Origin: Bathymodiolus brooksi
Lineage: Eukaryota > Mollusca > Bivalvia > Mytilida > Modiolidae
Length of the DNA: 64,000 bases
Assembly (NCBI GenBank): GCA_963680875.1
Contig: OY804582.1
Location: forward strand, 51,044,646 to 51,108,645
Direction of reading: 5' to 3'
Positions 1-11,400 of this stretch are shown one piece after another. How positions within the stretch are numbered: position 1 is the stretch's first letter; the number at the start of each line of letters is the position of its first letter. The notes under the pieces are model-generated. The model searched no databases, was not told where the DNA came from, and was given only the letters and a program-made list of their open reading frames with translations. Position numbers and translations under genes: made by a program.

Positions 1-1845
1 GAGCAAACTATGAACGGTTTCCTCCTGGTAGAAAACCTTCAATAATATATTCATGAAAACATACTTTGTATCGATGATAACAAATCCTCACTGTTTACCC
101 CATGACACAGCAATGTCTTCCCTAATAACACTCACTCAAAGAAACAATACTAATCATAATACAACACACCTATATAAGTTATAATTATGTCGAGGAAACA
201 CTTCCTACGGTTAAATGAGAAATGTAACATTTTGAACATGTTCAGTGGTTATTATGTGAAAGTCTCAGAAAGCAAATACAAATATCTGCTGCAATTTATA
301 AATAAGTTTTATGAAAAATAAATAATGGACACAGCAAAACCAATAGATAGTTCAATATATTAAAATTACAATGTCGCATGGTAGAGAAACTGACCGCAAT
401 AGCTGATAAAAAAACAACATTTTAGTTACCATTGAATTAATGTTTTTGACCAAATTGTAATATTTTCTGTTAGTTTATTGGACCTCCAACACACTATGGA
501 ATGCTTAGATTAGAGTCAGTAGTAAAAAAAAGTAGGTTTGATATAAAGTCAATGAATGTACATCATCTAACCATCAATTATGTGTGTTGTCAGGTACGTT
601 CACAATAGACACCATATAATAGTGAACATCACACATACAGCAACCATTCTGCACATATACATACTATTAGCCCTTCGCATTTAGATAATGCGTTCGCATT
701 AAATTATTACATTTTTGTCATAAATTCAATTTAGTGTGAAAGGAGTTGTTAATACGTAATAAGTAGCTAACATTTGGGCTAACTCGGATGTGTAGTTGAC
801 GTTAGACCATCGAGTTAGAATGGCCTAAAGGGATATGTGTTACATGTTCTAACTGTGTATATAGTTATGTACTGAATATAATTATAATAGTATCAAGCAG
901 TTGACTACAGTATCAGGATATCAACGGTATGAAAGTGTTATTACAGAGATCTAAATTATCACAGTTAGTTCATGTATTATTATCATCTCCGCTGTTAGCT
1001 GCTAGCAACATTGATATACACGTAATAAAAAAACGAAAATGTCAAGATTCGTGCACACAACTTGTTAATGGGAAAACATTAATCATGTACTCAGAAAATC
1101 TAAATGTTGGTCATAAAAAGTATAGAATTTATCACTTTTCCTCCCACAACAGGACGTAAAATATTAATTCATTATATTCTATGTAACATATCGTGTATTC
1201 ATTAAAATTAATATATACCAGAAATTAAATGAATCAGAACAACTGCCTCTATTATCTGCATTTAACCACACTTATCCTTCCGAATTATTCCAATGGTTGA
1301 GGTGGCACTTTTAATATAGAAGTATATAAGGAGATGCCGCTGGAACTGTTATAAATTGTACACTTTAGTATCCTAATGGGGCATATTTTTACAAGAAAAT
1401 GCATCTTTTTTTTTTTAATTGAAAAATCAAATTCGTCTATACTTATGTTATAATCTAACATGATCAGGTGGAAAATCAATATAACCGTGTTTATTGTGCA
1501 CACTAGTATAATATATGAATGGATCACCAATAAAAGAATGATATCAATGGGCATAATTTCCATGTCTAGGGAATGTATTAATGGTGCTGTTCTAAAACAT
1601 CAACTTCAGCACGGTACCCAGCTTTGATCATAAGTAAAGCCTCTAACCTTACCCTCTTGTTCCACTTTATTGTTTCTAAGTATAAGTGATGTACATATGG
1701 TATTCATGCTGACTCATTATTAACACATTTGATTGATTTAAGTAAATGATTTAATACTAGTGATATGTAGTAAAGAATAATAATGAGCATCATAAACATA
1801 AAATTCATTACATAGATTACATATTAATAAAAACACGCATACACA
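1..1845. other. AT-rich region without recognised gene
   Basis: No coding domain, RNA gene or clear repeat was recognised. The short open frames at 929-1159 (+) and 1285-1563 (-) have low-complexity AT-rich composition and no recognisable motif, so they are not called as genes. Confidence 0.5.
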
Positions 1846-2424
1846 TGTTGACAGCACACAGTTGTATTGAATACATATAAACATGCAACAACACACATAC
1901 AACATACAATCAAAGGTTGACAGCATACAGTTGTATTGAATACATATAAACATGCAACAACACACATACAACATACAATCAAAGGTTGACAGCACACAGC
2001 TGTATAGAATATATATATGCTCATGATAAACCCACAAACACAAAATGCAATCAAAGATTGACATCACACAGCGGTATAGAATAAATATAATCGTGACAAA
2101 ATCCCTCATACAACATAGAATCAAAGGTTGACAGCACACAGCTGTATTAATACACATAAACATGACAAAAACATACAGACAACATACAATAAAAGGTTGA
2201 CAACACACAGCTGCATAGAGTACATATTAACCTGAGAAAAACACTTAGACAACATTCAATTAAACGTTTGAAGAACACAGCTTGCATAGAGTACATATCA
2301 ACCTGACAAAAATACTCAGACAAAATACAATCAAATGTTGACAACACACGGCTGTATATAATACACATAAACATGACAAAAACATACAATCAAAGGTTGA
2401 CAGTACACAGCTGTATATAGTACA
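1846..2424. repeat. ~69-bp minisatellite, left block
   Basis: Imperfect tandem units of about 69-72 bp, each with the core GGTTGACAGCACACAGCTGTA followed shortly by an ACATATAAACATGACAAA-like stretch. The same family resumes at 7013-7450, so the array was split by the LINE between the two blocks. Open frames on the minus strand here are rich in Cys because of the repeat and are not genes. Confidence 0.88.
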
Positions 2425-2687
2425 TTTTTTTGTTTAACAACAATATATTTGTATTCAAAATGCTTGTTACATTCTTACTTCAAAAGCCCAAGCTACTTAT
2501 GAAGTATTTCATATTAGTATTTTCTTATATAATTAAAATACTTTCAAATAATATAATATAACTGATGAGGATCAGACTTTAATTAATTATACCTATAAAT
2601 ACGCACCTACATCTACACACACACATCTATGCATATACACACATACATATGCATGCATACATATACATATATACAATGCATACATAT

Positions 2688-3077
2688 TTACATTTCAATA
2701 TTTTCCCTAATTATTGCTAACAGTTTACTATTTTGGAGTTTTTGCACCTGGCTTATTCTCGTAATATATTCTCTCACAAATAAATAATATATGTTTACTT
2801 GTTTAGTCTTTTGTTCAGATACATAATATGCTTTGTATATAGAAAATCCTAAAATTGTTAAAAAATAGTTGAAATCAAAATAATCTTTATCAAATATCTT
2901 ATACCCAAAAACAATATGTTTTAATGTGACAAAATTCTCTATATTAGATTTTTTCAAAATTTGTTGTATTTCCACCCAAAATTCTTTCAGATAGGGACAA
3001 TACATAAAGTAATGTAGATAGTCTGCATCTTGACCACAGAAATTACATTGGCTTTTAATAGCAATTCTCCATTTCAT
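2688..3077 (-). pseudogene. LINE C-terminal Cys/His (zf-RVT-like) fragment
   Basis: An open stretch of 129 codons contains C-N-F-C-G-Q-D-A-D-Y-L-H-Y-F-M-Y-C, a C-x2-C...H...C pattern typical of the zinc-binding segment after the reverse transcriptase in L1-like and other LINEs. It lies downstream of the RT on the same strand and is separated from it by frameshifts. It is part of the decayed element, not a host gene. Confidence 0.75.
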
Positions 3078-3560
3078 TAATAGTTTCTTTGTAGGAATTA
3101 TATATTGTAATAATTTCCATCTGGATATTTTTAGCTTATTTTCTTATAAATAATGAAAAATGAAAGAGTAAAGCTGACTCATGTTTGGTTTTTCATTTAT
3201 AGACAAGTACATTAACCATGTATTTATACCTATTGGTTTCAAAAATTTTACATTAATATATTCCTTATAAAAATATTTGTTGGACAGTTGTGACGGGTCT
3301 ATGCATTTTCCATTTACTATAAGCTTATCTTTTTGAAAATATACAACACTTTTAATAGAGTGTTGAGCCTGTAATGTATGATACCATTCATTAGGTATCG
3401 CTTTCTTAGGCAGATAAATTCAGATATCCAATTATTCTTGTATTTTAATTTATCTAAAATTAAATTCTGACTTATTTCCCTTTTTCATTTAAAATATCAT
3501 TGATATAAATTAAATCACTATTTATCCAATTATCAAACATTAAACTTTTATTTTTAAATA

Positions 3561-3866
3561 TTATAAATTTATTTCCCCATATATTAAAAGCTGTTTTCTA
3601 ATCTCTGCAAAATGTGATAGCGTTTTTGTTTGACCCCCACCCATTTTTATCCAGGTTTGCAATATTTCTTTATAAAAATCGGGAATATATCTTAAATAAT
3701 CTTTAATTTTTTTGTATTCAATATTCATTGGAAATATTAACCAATTCTTACGAAATTGTCTACAGTATTTATATGGTATCAATTTCCAATTGTCCATTTC
3801 TCCACTAACAAATCTACTTACCCATGATGCTCTCAGTGATGCAAAGTAACTTCCTATGTCTATCAT
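3561..3866 (-). pseudogene. LINE ORF2 segment between RT and C-terminal finger
   Basis: This 101-codon open stretch begins MIDIGSYFASLRASWVSRF, resembling the thumb-to-C-terminal region of L1-like ORF2 proteins (the 'lk.sWi.R' type motif). It lies in order between the RT part and the finger part and is separated from both by frame breaks. Called from position and weak similarity only. Confidence 0.6.
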
Positions 3867-4072
3867 ATTTAAACCCCCATTTCAAAATTACCTATCATAG
3901 TGTTTCTTTTAACTTTATCTGGTTTAACATCCCATATGAATTTGAAACATTTACTTTCAATTTCTTTTCTATATTTGTCTGGCACGACACATGCACTAGC
4001 AACAAACGTAAATATAGGTATGACTAACGCTTTAATAATCATAATTTTCCCAAGAATAGTTAAATTTCGTTT

Positions 4073-4954
4073 TCACCAAGAGAAGACTAAAGTATTCATT
4101 TTATCTATTCTATTTTCCCAGTTTAATTTTTCACACTCTTCTTTATTGTTACCAAAATATACACCCAATGTTTTAATAGGTTTTTCTGACCATTTAATGC
4201 CCTCTATTTTATCTTTACTGTGCTTAAGTTTTCTTACCCAAATTCCCCCAGTTTTATTTTTGTTTATTAATAATCCAGAAAAAGACCCTAAAGTTTCTAT
4301 TTCATTAAATGCTAAATAAATTTCTTCTTTAGATGTACAAAATAAAGTTGCGTCATCAGCGAGTTGCGATATCTTAATGCTATGAGTTTTTACGTCTATT
4401 TTTATTTGAAATCCCTTAATATCTTTATTGTTTCTAAGTCTTGAAGCCATGATTTCCACTGACAAGACAAACAACAAAGCTGATAAAGGACACCTTTCTC
4501 GAATTCCTCTTGTATTCTTAAACATTTCTGAGACCCACCCATTGTTCATTACACACGTTTGTATATCTGTATATAAAGTTTTTACCCAGTTAATGAAAGA
4601 TTCATTGAATCCAAAATGCTTAAGAGTATTTAGCATGAAATTCCATTCCAAAGAATCAAAAGCCTTTGTAAAGTCAACGAAAATTAAAGCCCCTTCTATT
4701 TTATATATGTCTGCATAGTCTATGATATCCTGTATTTGTCTAAGATTAAAACAAATAAATATATGTTTTACATACCCTGTTTGATCTACGTTAATTATTT
4801 TTGGTAAAACCTTTTTCAAACGTTGTGCTAAAATATGTGCAATCAGTTTAAGATCTACATTCAAAAGAGAAATCGGACGATAGTTATCAAGACAAAAAGG
4901 ATCCCCCTTTTTAAATAGTAACGATAAAATACTTGACCGTTGTGAATAAGACAT
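4073..4954 (-). pseudogene. LINE reverse transcriptase domain
   Basis: The 293-codon frame shows the RT blocks in order: NYRPISLLNVDLKLIAHILA (fingers), DQTGYV, the first catalytic aspartate in VDFTKAFDSLEW, a G-I-R-E-R-C-P-L-S block (usually R-Q-G-C-P-L-S), and the catalytic pair in LADDATLF at about 4345-4370. It then continues with SGLLINKNKTGGIWV. This is the L1-like LINE arrangement. The replacement of Q-G by E-R next to the C-P-L-S block and the flanking frameshifts argue for a dead copy. The upstream part of the domain continues to about 5060 in another frame. Confidence 0.9.
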
Positions 4955-5074
4955 TAAAGCTTCATTGTAACTCTTATTATAGATATTCGTAAGAACAATT
5001 TTAAATTACCCCAAAATGCTCTGTAAAATTCTACGGTTAACCCATCTAAACCTGGAGATTTATTCAATTTCATG

Positions 5075-5774
5075 TTTCCTATAGCCTCAGAACATTCGGT
5101 ATCAGTTACCTCCACATCACAATCTAATTTTTCTTCGTCGTTTAAAATCTTATCTAATTTTGTATCAAAAATATATTTTTTTGATGAAATTTCATCTGTT
5201 TATTTCGACGTATAAAGTTTTTCATAGTAGTTCTTAATTGTGTTAAGTGTTTCCTATAGCCTCAGAACATTCGGTATCAGTTACCTCCCCATCACCATCT
5301 AATTTTTCTTCGTCGTTTAAAATCTTATCTAATTTTGTATCAAAAATATATTTTTTTGATGAAATTTCATCTGTTTATTTCGACGTATAAAGTTTTTCAT
5401 AGTAGTTCTTAATTGTGTTAAGTGTTTCCTATAGCCTCAGAACATTCGGTATCAGTTACCTCCCCATCACAATCTAATTTTTCTTCGTCGTTTAAAATCT
5501 TATCTAATTTTGTATCAAAAATATATTTTTTTGATGAAATTTCATCTGTTTATTTCGACGTATAAAGTTTTTCATAGTAGTTCTTAATTGTGTTAAGTGT
5601 TTCCTATAGCCTCAGAACATTCGGTATCAGTTACCTCCCCATCACAATCTAATTTTTCTTCGTCGTTTAAAATCTTATCTAATTTTGTATCAAAAATATA
5701 TTTTTTTGATGAAATTTCATCTGTTTTTTTCGACGTATAAAGTTTTTCATAGTAGTCCTTAATTGTGTTAAGTA
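5075..5774. repeat. Four tandem copies of a 175-bp LINE segment
   Basis: The segment starting TTTCCTATAGCCTCAGAAC is present at 5075, 5250, 5425 and 5600, so the period is exactly 175 bp. It is nearly identical between copies and covers the linker between the endonuclease and the RT of the host LINE. As 175 is not a multiple of three, each extra copy shifts the frame. Confidence 0.95.
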
Positions 5775-5889
5775 TTTCCTCTTGTTCTTTAATAACTTTA
5801 CTGTTTTCATCTAGTAACTTACTTATAGATTTGTTAACCTGTCTTTGCTTTTCTAAACCCAAAAAGTATGAATTATTTTTTTCACCCAA
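5593..5889 (-). pseudogene. LINE endonuclease-RT linker fragment
   Basis: A 98-codon open stretch beginning MGEKNNSYFLGLEKQRQVNK contains the 'KnskyFlgLEk..' motif common to L1-like ORF2 linkers, followed by a charged, probably helical segment with K-L-Y-T-S. It runs into the fourth copy of the 175-bp duplication and then loses frame. Confidence 0.7.
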
Positions 5890-5985
5890 TTCTACCCATT
5901 TTTCTCTCGACCTAATTTGAGCCCCTTTTGCCTTTTGGTTATAAATTTGTTCTAATTCTTTCTCAATATCATTAATTCGTTTATC

Positions 5986-6774
5986 TTAACTTTTGTCTGT
6001 GATATCTAAAGAGTCCCGATGTGATGATAAATCTTGTAGTTCTTTTTCTAAAGATCGTCTAGCTTCTCGTTTAAATTTTGATCTACTTTTACAATATATA
6101 ATAGTTGCTTCTCTAATTTCTATTTTTAGAACGTCCCATAAAAGCCGACAATCTACGTTATTGTTTACCTTATCGTAAATATATTTATCAATCAGATTAT
6201 TAATCAATAGTTGGTACTCTACTTCCTGTAGTATTGAATTATTGATTTTCCAATAACCCCTACCGTTTTCTGAAACCCCTGGTATAACATTTATATATAC
6301 ACTTTGGTGATCAGTAGATTGTATGGTTACAGGTTTAATTTTACATGTTTCTACAAGAGAACAAAAATCAGTCCCAATAAATATCATGTCTATACGACTG
6401 GCCTGTGTTTTATCCTTCCGTCGCCAAGTAAATTGTTGTTTATCTTGATTAAATTTTCTCCAAATATCTGTTAAATTATTTGTTTTTATAAACGTTTTTA
6501 AACTTGCTACTGGTTGTATCAATGTACCATTTTTACATTTACTTTTCCTATCAATTGGCATAAGAGTTTCGTTAAAATCATCCCCAACTATTGGTATTCC
6601 AGTCCCATGTTCCTTTAAGAATCTACTTACATTAAAAAAAAACACATTTCTCAATGTTCTGCAGTTAGGTGCATATATACTTACCATTGAAAACACGGTG
6701 TTTTCAATTTGTATGTTTATAAGTATTATTCTACCATCTTCGTCCGTAAACTTATCCATAATTTCGTAATTCAA
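5986..6774 (-). pseudogene. LINE endonuclease domain, main part
   Basis: The 262-codon frame holds most of an endonuclease/exonuclease/phosphatase fold: SIYAPN, GDDFNETL (normally GDFN; here the first Asp is doubled), a T-x-R-R-K-D-K...R-I-D-M-I-F-I block and the C-terminal S-T-D-H-Q-S motif. It nicks target DNA in active LINEs. The N-terminal strand is in a different frame just upstream at 6874-7012, so the gene is broken. Confidence 0.85.
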
Positions 6775-6873
6775 TGATTTATTGATAACTATACCTACCC
6801 CCTACTTGCGGATGTACCGTTACTACAATAAATAGCGAAATTTGTTTTGTTTCTTATTTCATTTTCATTATTT

Positions 6874-7012
6874 TCATCTAAATGAGTTTCCTGTAAAAAA
6901 AACTATTGAACACTTTTGTGTTTTTATCCACTCAACTACCCTATTTCGTTTTTCTCTCCCGTGAATACCATTAACATTCAAACTACACAAATTTATCATA
7001 TTTTTAGAAATC
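6874..7012 (-). pseudogene. LINE endonuclease N-terminal fragment
   Basis: The frame contains MINLCSLNVNGIHGREKRNR and a following V-V-E-W-I-K-T-Q-K-C-S-I-V-F block, typical of the first strand and helix of L1-type endonucleases. A run of A on the minus strand near 6895 breaks the frame where an L-Q-E-T-H motif is expected; C-A-G-G-A-A-A-C-T-C-A-T follows in another frame. Codons upstream of this part belong to the minisatellite. Confidence 0.75.
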
Positions 7013-7450
7013 ATATTGTATAAAGTACATATTAACCTGACAAAAACAGTCAGACAACATACAATCAAAGGTTGACAGATCACAGCTGTATTGAGTACAT
7101 ATAGACATACCAAGAGTACACAGACAACAAAAGAAGGTGTGCATCACTCAGCTGTAAAACATATATATATATAGAGACATAACAAAAGCACACAGACAAC
7201 ATACAATCAAATGTTGACAGCACACATCTGCATATAATACATATAAACATGACAAAACCACAAAGACAACATACAGTTAAAAGTTGACAGCACACAGCTG
7301 TATAGAGTACATATTAACCTGACAAAAACACTCAGACAACAAACAATCAAAGGTTGACAACACACAGCTGTAAATAGAATATATATAAGCATGACAAAAA
7401 CACACAGACAACATACAATCAATGGTTGACATCACAAAACTGTATCAGAA
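7013..7450. repeat. ~69-bp minisatellite, right block
   Basis: Continuation of the array at 1846-2424, with the same GTTGACAGCACACAGCTGTA core and the same spacing. It begins directly at the 5' edge of the LINE. Minus-strand open frames at 7080-7422 are repeat-derived. Confidence 0.88.
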
Positions 7451-9110
7451 TGTACGACGATGTTAACAACACAGTAAATATATATATATACATTGACTGA
7501 CAAAATATTGCTCTTTTTAGAAAGTCCACGTTCCATAACTCTCTGGGTGAAGCATGATTATATCATAAAGAATGGTTTAGTTTGCTCTTGTTCAACTATA
7601 ATCATAAGACAACGCAACAGATGAACTTGTTTTAGATATTGATCTAGTGTTAAGTTGTAAAGTTGATTCCTTATTGAATTTTGTTTTCACATATTGATCT
7701 ACAGTTTAATTGAATTTGATTTAAATATAAATATAATCTTTGTACGATATACAAACACATGTATTAATTATATATTATAACTTATATTGAATGATAATAT
7801 TAGAATATACTAAGACTGTGATGTGATTTTGTATTTTTGATCGTTTGCTTGTATCTGCATTGCCGTTGGAGATCCAGTTATCAAGAGGGATTAGACCCGC
7901 CACATGTGTGTGCCTGTCCCACGGATTGACATGGATTTCCAACGTTATATATATATTGTTTTTTAATGTCCATTGAGCTCAGTTGAGATGCTAGGTGGTT
8001 GTTTATTTTGTTGCGACTAGTGAAATATATGACCTATAACTGTTTAAGCAAATAATGTCAACAATGACGAATTTTGAGTGTTATTCTTGTTAGGAGGTAA
8101 ATCTTTACAATGAAATATGCACCATTTTTTGTCATCTTAGTAAGGCGCCATATTACCATTGAAAAGTATATTAGCAACATAATACGGAGATCAGTAACAG
8201 AATCAGAGTTCCCAAGTCATAAATAAAACTCAAATAAATAGATGATTTGGATATAAAACAGTACATATATAATGACAAAATCACAAGATCATTCAAGATG
8301 AGGCGCCACATACATGTACTATTTGTTGTGGTTTTTGGAATACTATAGATCTGTTGTCTATAATTGACCCAGAAACATCGACCTCTCACTTAATTCACGG
8401 TCAATTTTCAAAGTGAAATAAAAACACACATGGGTAAATTAAACAATACCGATTTGTTTGTTTATATGGAGTGTTCCCTGAACTCCAACACTCTTAAAAC
8501 TACATATAGTGTAAATTGTGGTTTTAGCTATTAAATTGGAACCACTTAAAAATGATTTTTCAATTAAAAAAAAGTAATAACCAAGTGAAATATCACATGC
8601 TCTATTTTTTTTTGTAATTTGTTTATTTTCCCACGAACAGATTTATACCTACATGTTTATATATACACAAGGCCTCAGTACACACAAGCTACAATGTTCA
8701 AAGTTAGTTGTCAAAACATACTGTTTTGTAATAACTTTTGAAATCCAAAGCTAACATTTTAAGTTATACATATATTTTAATATTATAGATATATTTCAAT
8801 ATTAACTACTTAGTGTTATATTAAGCTAAATTCCAGTGAAAATGAAGTAAAATATAATGATTTACGAAGAAGAATTTAAAGAAAGAAAATGACAAATTTA
8901 ATGAAAAATGAAATAAAATATGACATGTAATAGCGAAGTACAAATGCATAAACATTTTCATTTGAAAAAAAAAAACAATAAGAAAATAAATCATTAATTA
9001 AACCTTTAACAAAAACAATGCACTTTAAAACAGTAAAACAAGTATTGACCACTCAAAGGGAAGAAATATACCAAATTCTTAAAATGGATATGTATATATA
9101 TTTTTAAATG
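7451..9110. other. AT-rich region, nothing recognised
   Basis: No gene, RNA or convincing repeat was recognised here. The open frame at 8171-8389 (-) has no motif. Confidence 0.5.
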
Positions 9111-9117
9111 TTACTTT

Positions 9118-9430
9118 TTTCATATTTCACGTCCGCTTATATAGTTTTAAAGTTCGATATATATAGATATATTTTTTTTTTTTTTCATATGTCATATATT
9201 TTTTTAGTTTAAGATAAATATTCATTATTATATTTTCATATTTCATGTGTGCTTATATAGTTTTAAAGCTTAACATGAACATGTATTATTATGTTTTCAT
9301 ATTCCATGTGTGCTTATATAGTTTTAAAGCTAAATATAAATATTCATTTTTTATGTTTTCATATTTGATGTGTGCTTATATGGTATTAAAGTTTAACATA
9401 CATATTCCTTATTTTGTGTTCGTATTTAAA
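9118..9430. repeat. ~61-bp minisatellite, about 4 to 5 units
   Basis: Units carry CATATTTCATGTGTGCTTAT followed by ATAGTTTTAAAG, seen near 9120, 9240, 9300 and 9360, with a degenerate unit near 9180. The open frame at 9245-9448 simply reads through these units. Confidence 0.8.
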
Positions 9431-10247
9431 CTGATTCCATTAATATAGAAAGAGCATTTACCTTTGATTTAACTGTGATTATCCTGATAATTCACCCTTA
9501 ATGTGACCCATTAATCCCTCTTAAGAAGGACAGCATATATTGACCTTACACAATGTAGGCGTTCAGGCATACAGTGGTTTCCCTTTTTTTCTTCTGATGT
9601 CCTTTTTTCCGAATGGAAAGTGACATAAATACACGAAAAGTGGTAGAAGTTCGTGTGCCGTCAACAGATGCACATATAAACCCAGAAAAAATTGCAATCA
9701 TGGACGAATTTAATGTGTGAATTTCACAAGAGAAGTAAGTACACGATCATTGTCCATGTTAAATTCTATTTAAGTTACATACTGTCATGCTGTGTCGACA
9801 GATGAACATTCCACACAAGAATGGATTAAAGCAATAAATAGGACCATCTTGTCACCCAATATGTAGAATCAGAATGAGAATCATTCATAAGGACATTGCC
9901 AGATACGTAGTCAACTTTTACCAACATCGACAAAACGTTGACAGAAGAAAAGGGGATTCAGAGTAACATTGAAGTTGCTAACATGTGTGTCCAATCAAAT
10001 TTACTGACGGATAGCTTCTCTTTACTGTACACGGAGTAACCACTGTAAAAAGTAAAAACAAAATTACCATAAACGTGCAGTACATTATCAACTATTACCT
10101 AGTTGTATTAGATTGAGATTAAACTTGAAATTTGGTGACTTGGGCCGATGACTTTGCATATCAAAAAGCCTGTTAAAAAATACAACATAATATTAATATA
10201 AATTTCTTAAAACCTACGGTAAAACAAAGATTTCCAGACCAGTCCAT

Positions 10248-11400
10248 CCAAATATAGTTCTCTGATATAGATAATGGCTCTAGGGGATAATTCTATTCAC
10301 ATTTAAAAAACAATTATACTTGAACCATACTTATTGAGACTCAAACATGGATTTAGAACTGTTATATGTAAATTAAGAACTTGCAATACTAAATTTCCAA
10401 TTGAAACTGGTAGATGCAAGAGTTTGTAAATTATGTCGAACTGGTCTTGGGGACGAATTTCATTATATATGTTTGTGTAATTGTGATGAAATGAAATTTT
10501 AAAGGCAGAAATATATTCCTATGTACTATTTAGAATATCCTCATGTCAGCAAACTGCACCAAATGTTAACAAATTGTAATACAAGAGTGTTGACTTACTT
10601 GAACCTCTCTTGAAAAATAAAGTAATTAATCCCACAGGCGCTCGTGGTACGGAACATCCCCCTTTTTCTAACTTTCTGTTAATAAATTTATTTTCAATAA
10701 AATTTCTTTATTTCTTTATTATTTCATCTCTTTTTCCTTATTTTAACTTGTTCGTGTCAATATTCATACAATCTTATGCTAACATCAAATTGCATGTGTC
10801 GACCCTATAGGCTATATATAATAGATACTAATAATCTATATAGGGTCGACACATGCAATTTGATGTTAACATAAAATTGTATAAATACTGACACGAACAA
10901 GTTAAAATAAGGAAAAAGAGATGAAATAATAAAGAAATAAAGAAATTTTATTGAAAATAAATTTGTAAACAGAAAGTTAGAAATAGGGGGTGGTCCGTAC
11001 CACGAGCGCTTGTGGGATTAATTACTTTATTTTTCAAGAGAGGTTCAAGTAAGTCAACACTCTTGTATTACAATTTGTTAACATTTGGTGCAGTTTGCTG
11101 ACATGAGGATATTCTAAATAGTACCTAGGAATATATTTCTGCCTTTAAAATTTCATTTCATCACAATTACACAAACATATATAATGAAATTCGTCCCCAA
11201 GACCAGTTGGACATAATTTACAAACTCTTGCATCTACCAGTTTCAATTGGAAATTTAGTATTGCAAGTTCTTAATATACATATAACAGTTCTAAATCCAT
11301 GTTTGAGTCTCAATAAGTATGGTTCAAGTATAATTGTTTTTTAAATGTGAATAGAATTATCCCCTTGAGCCATTATCTATATCAGAGAATCATATTTGGA
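10248..11400. repeat. Large palindrome with ~560-bp arms
   Basis: The left arm (10248-10810) and right arm (10837-11400) are near-perfect reverse complements separated by about 26 bp around GGCTATATATAATAGATACT. The symmetry reaches from CCAAATATAGTTC on the left to its complement at 11387-11400. Both arms contain the decayed C-terminal end of a LINE (see next entry). Confidence 0.93.
10335..10610 (+). pseudogene. LINE C-terminal fragment in palindrome arm
   Basis: In shifting frames the sequence reads K-F-P-I-E-T-G-R, V-C-K-L-C-R-T-G-L-G-D-E-F-H-Y-I-C and then R-Q-K-Y-I-P-M-Y-Y. This matches the zinc-binding tail found at 19109-19384 (LPIETGRWYNIPREERICHL, then GDEYHFL and NKYLPNYYR). The other arm carries the same fragment on the minus strand at about 11040-11315. 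It is frameshifted and not functional. Confidence 0.7.

Larger units (their letters stand above)
2425..7012 (-). mobile_element. Decayed L1-like non-LTR retrotransposon (LINE)
   Basis: Reading on the minus strand, the element runs from an apurinic-type endonuclease at 7012-5986, through a linker, to a reverse transcriptase at about 5060-4073 and a C-terminal Cys/His segment at 3866-2688. It ends in a poly-A-like run, seen as T-rich sequence at 2425-2440 on the + strand. Length near 4.6 kb and domain order fit the L1/Tx1 group. Frameshifts and stops separate the parts, so it is inactive. Both edges abut the same ~69-bp minisatellite, with similar sequence at the two junctions (TATATAGTACAT and TATAAAGTACAT). 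This could be a target duplication but could also be just the repeat itself. Confidence 0.85.

Noticed and set aside
1738..2389. Cys-rich minus-strand frames (up to 156 codons) that look like small secreted Cys-rich proteins
   Set aside because: The cysteines come from TGTTGTCAACC-like sequence in the ~69-bp minisatellite. Frames break wherever unit length changes, and the same pattern recurs at 7080-7422.
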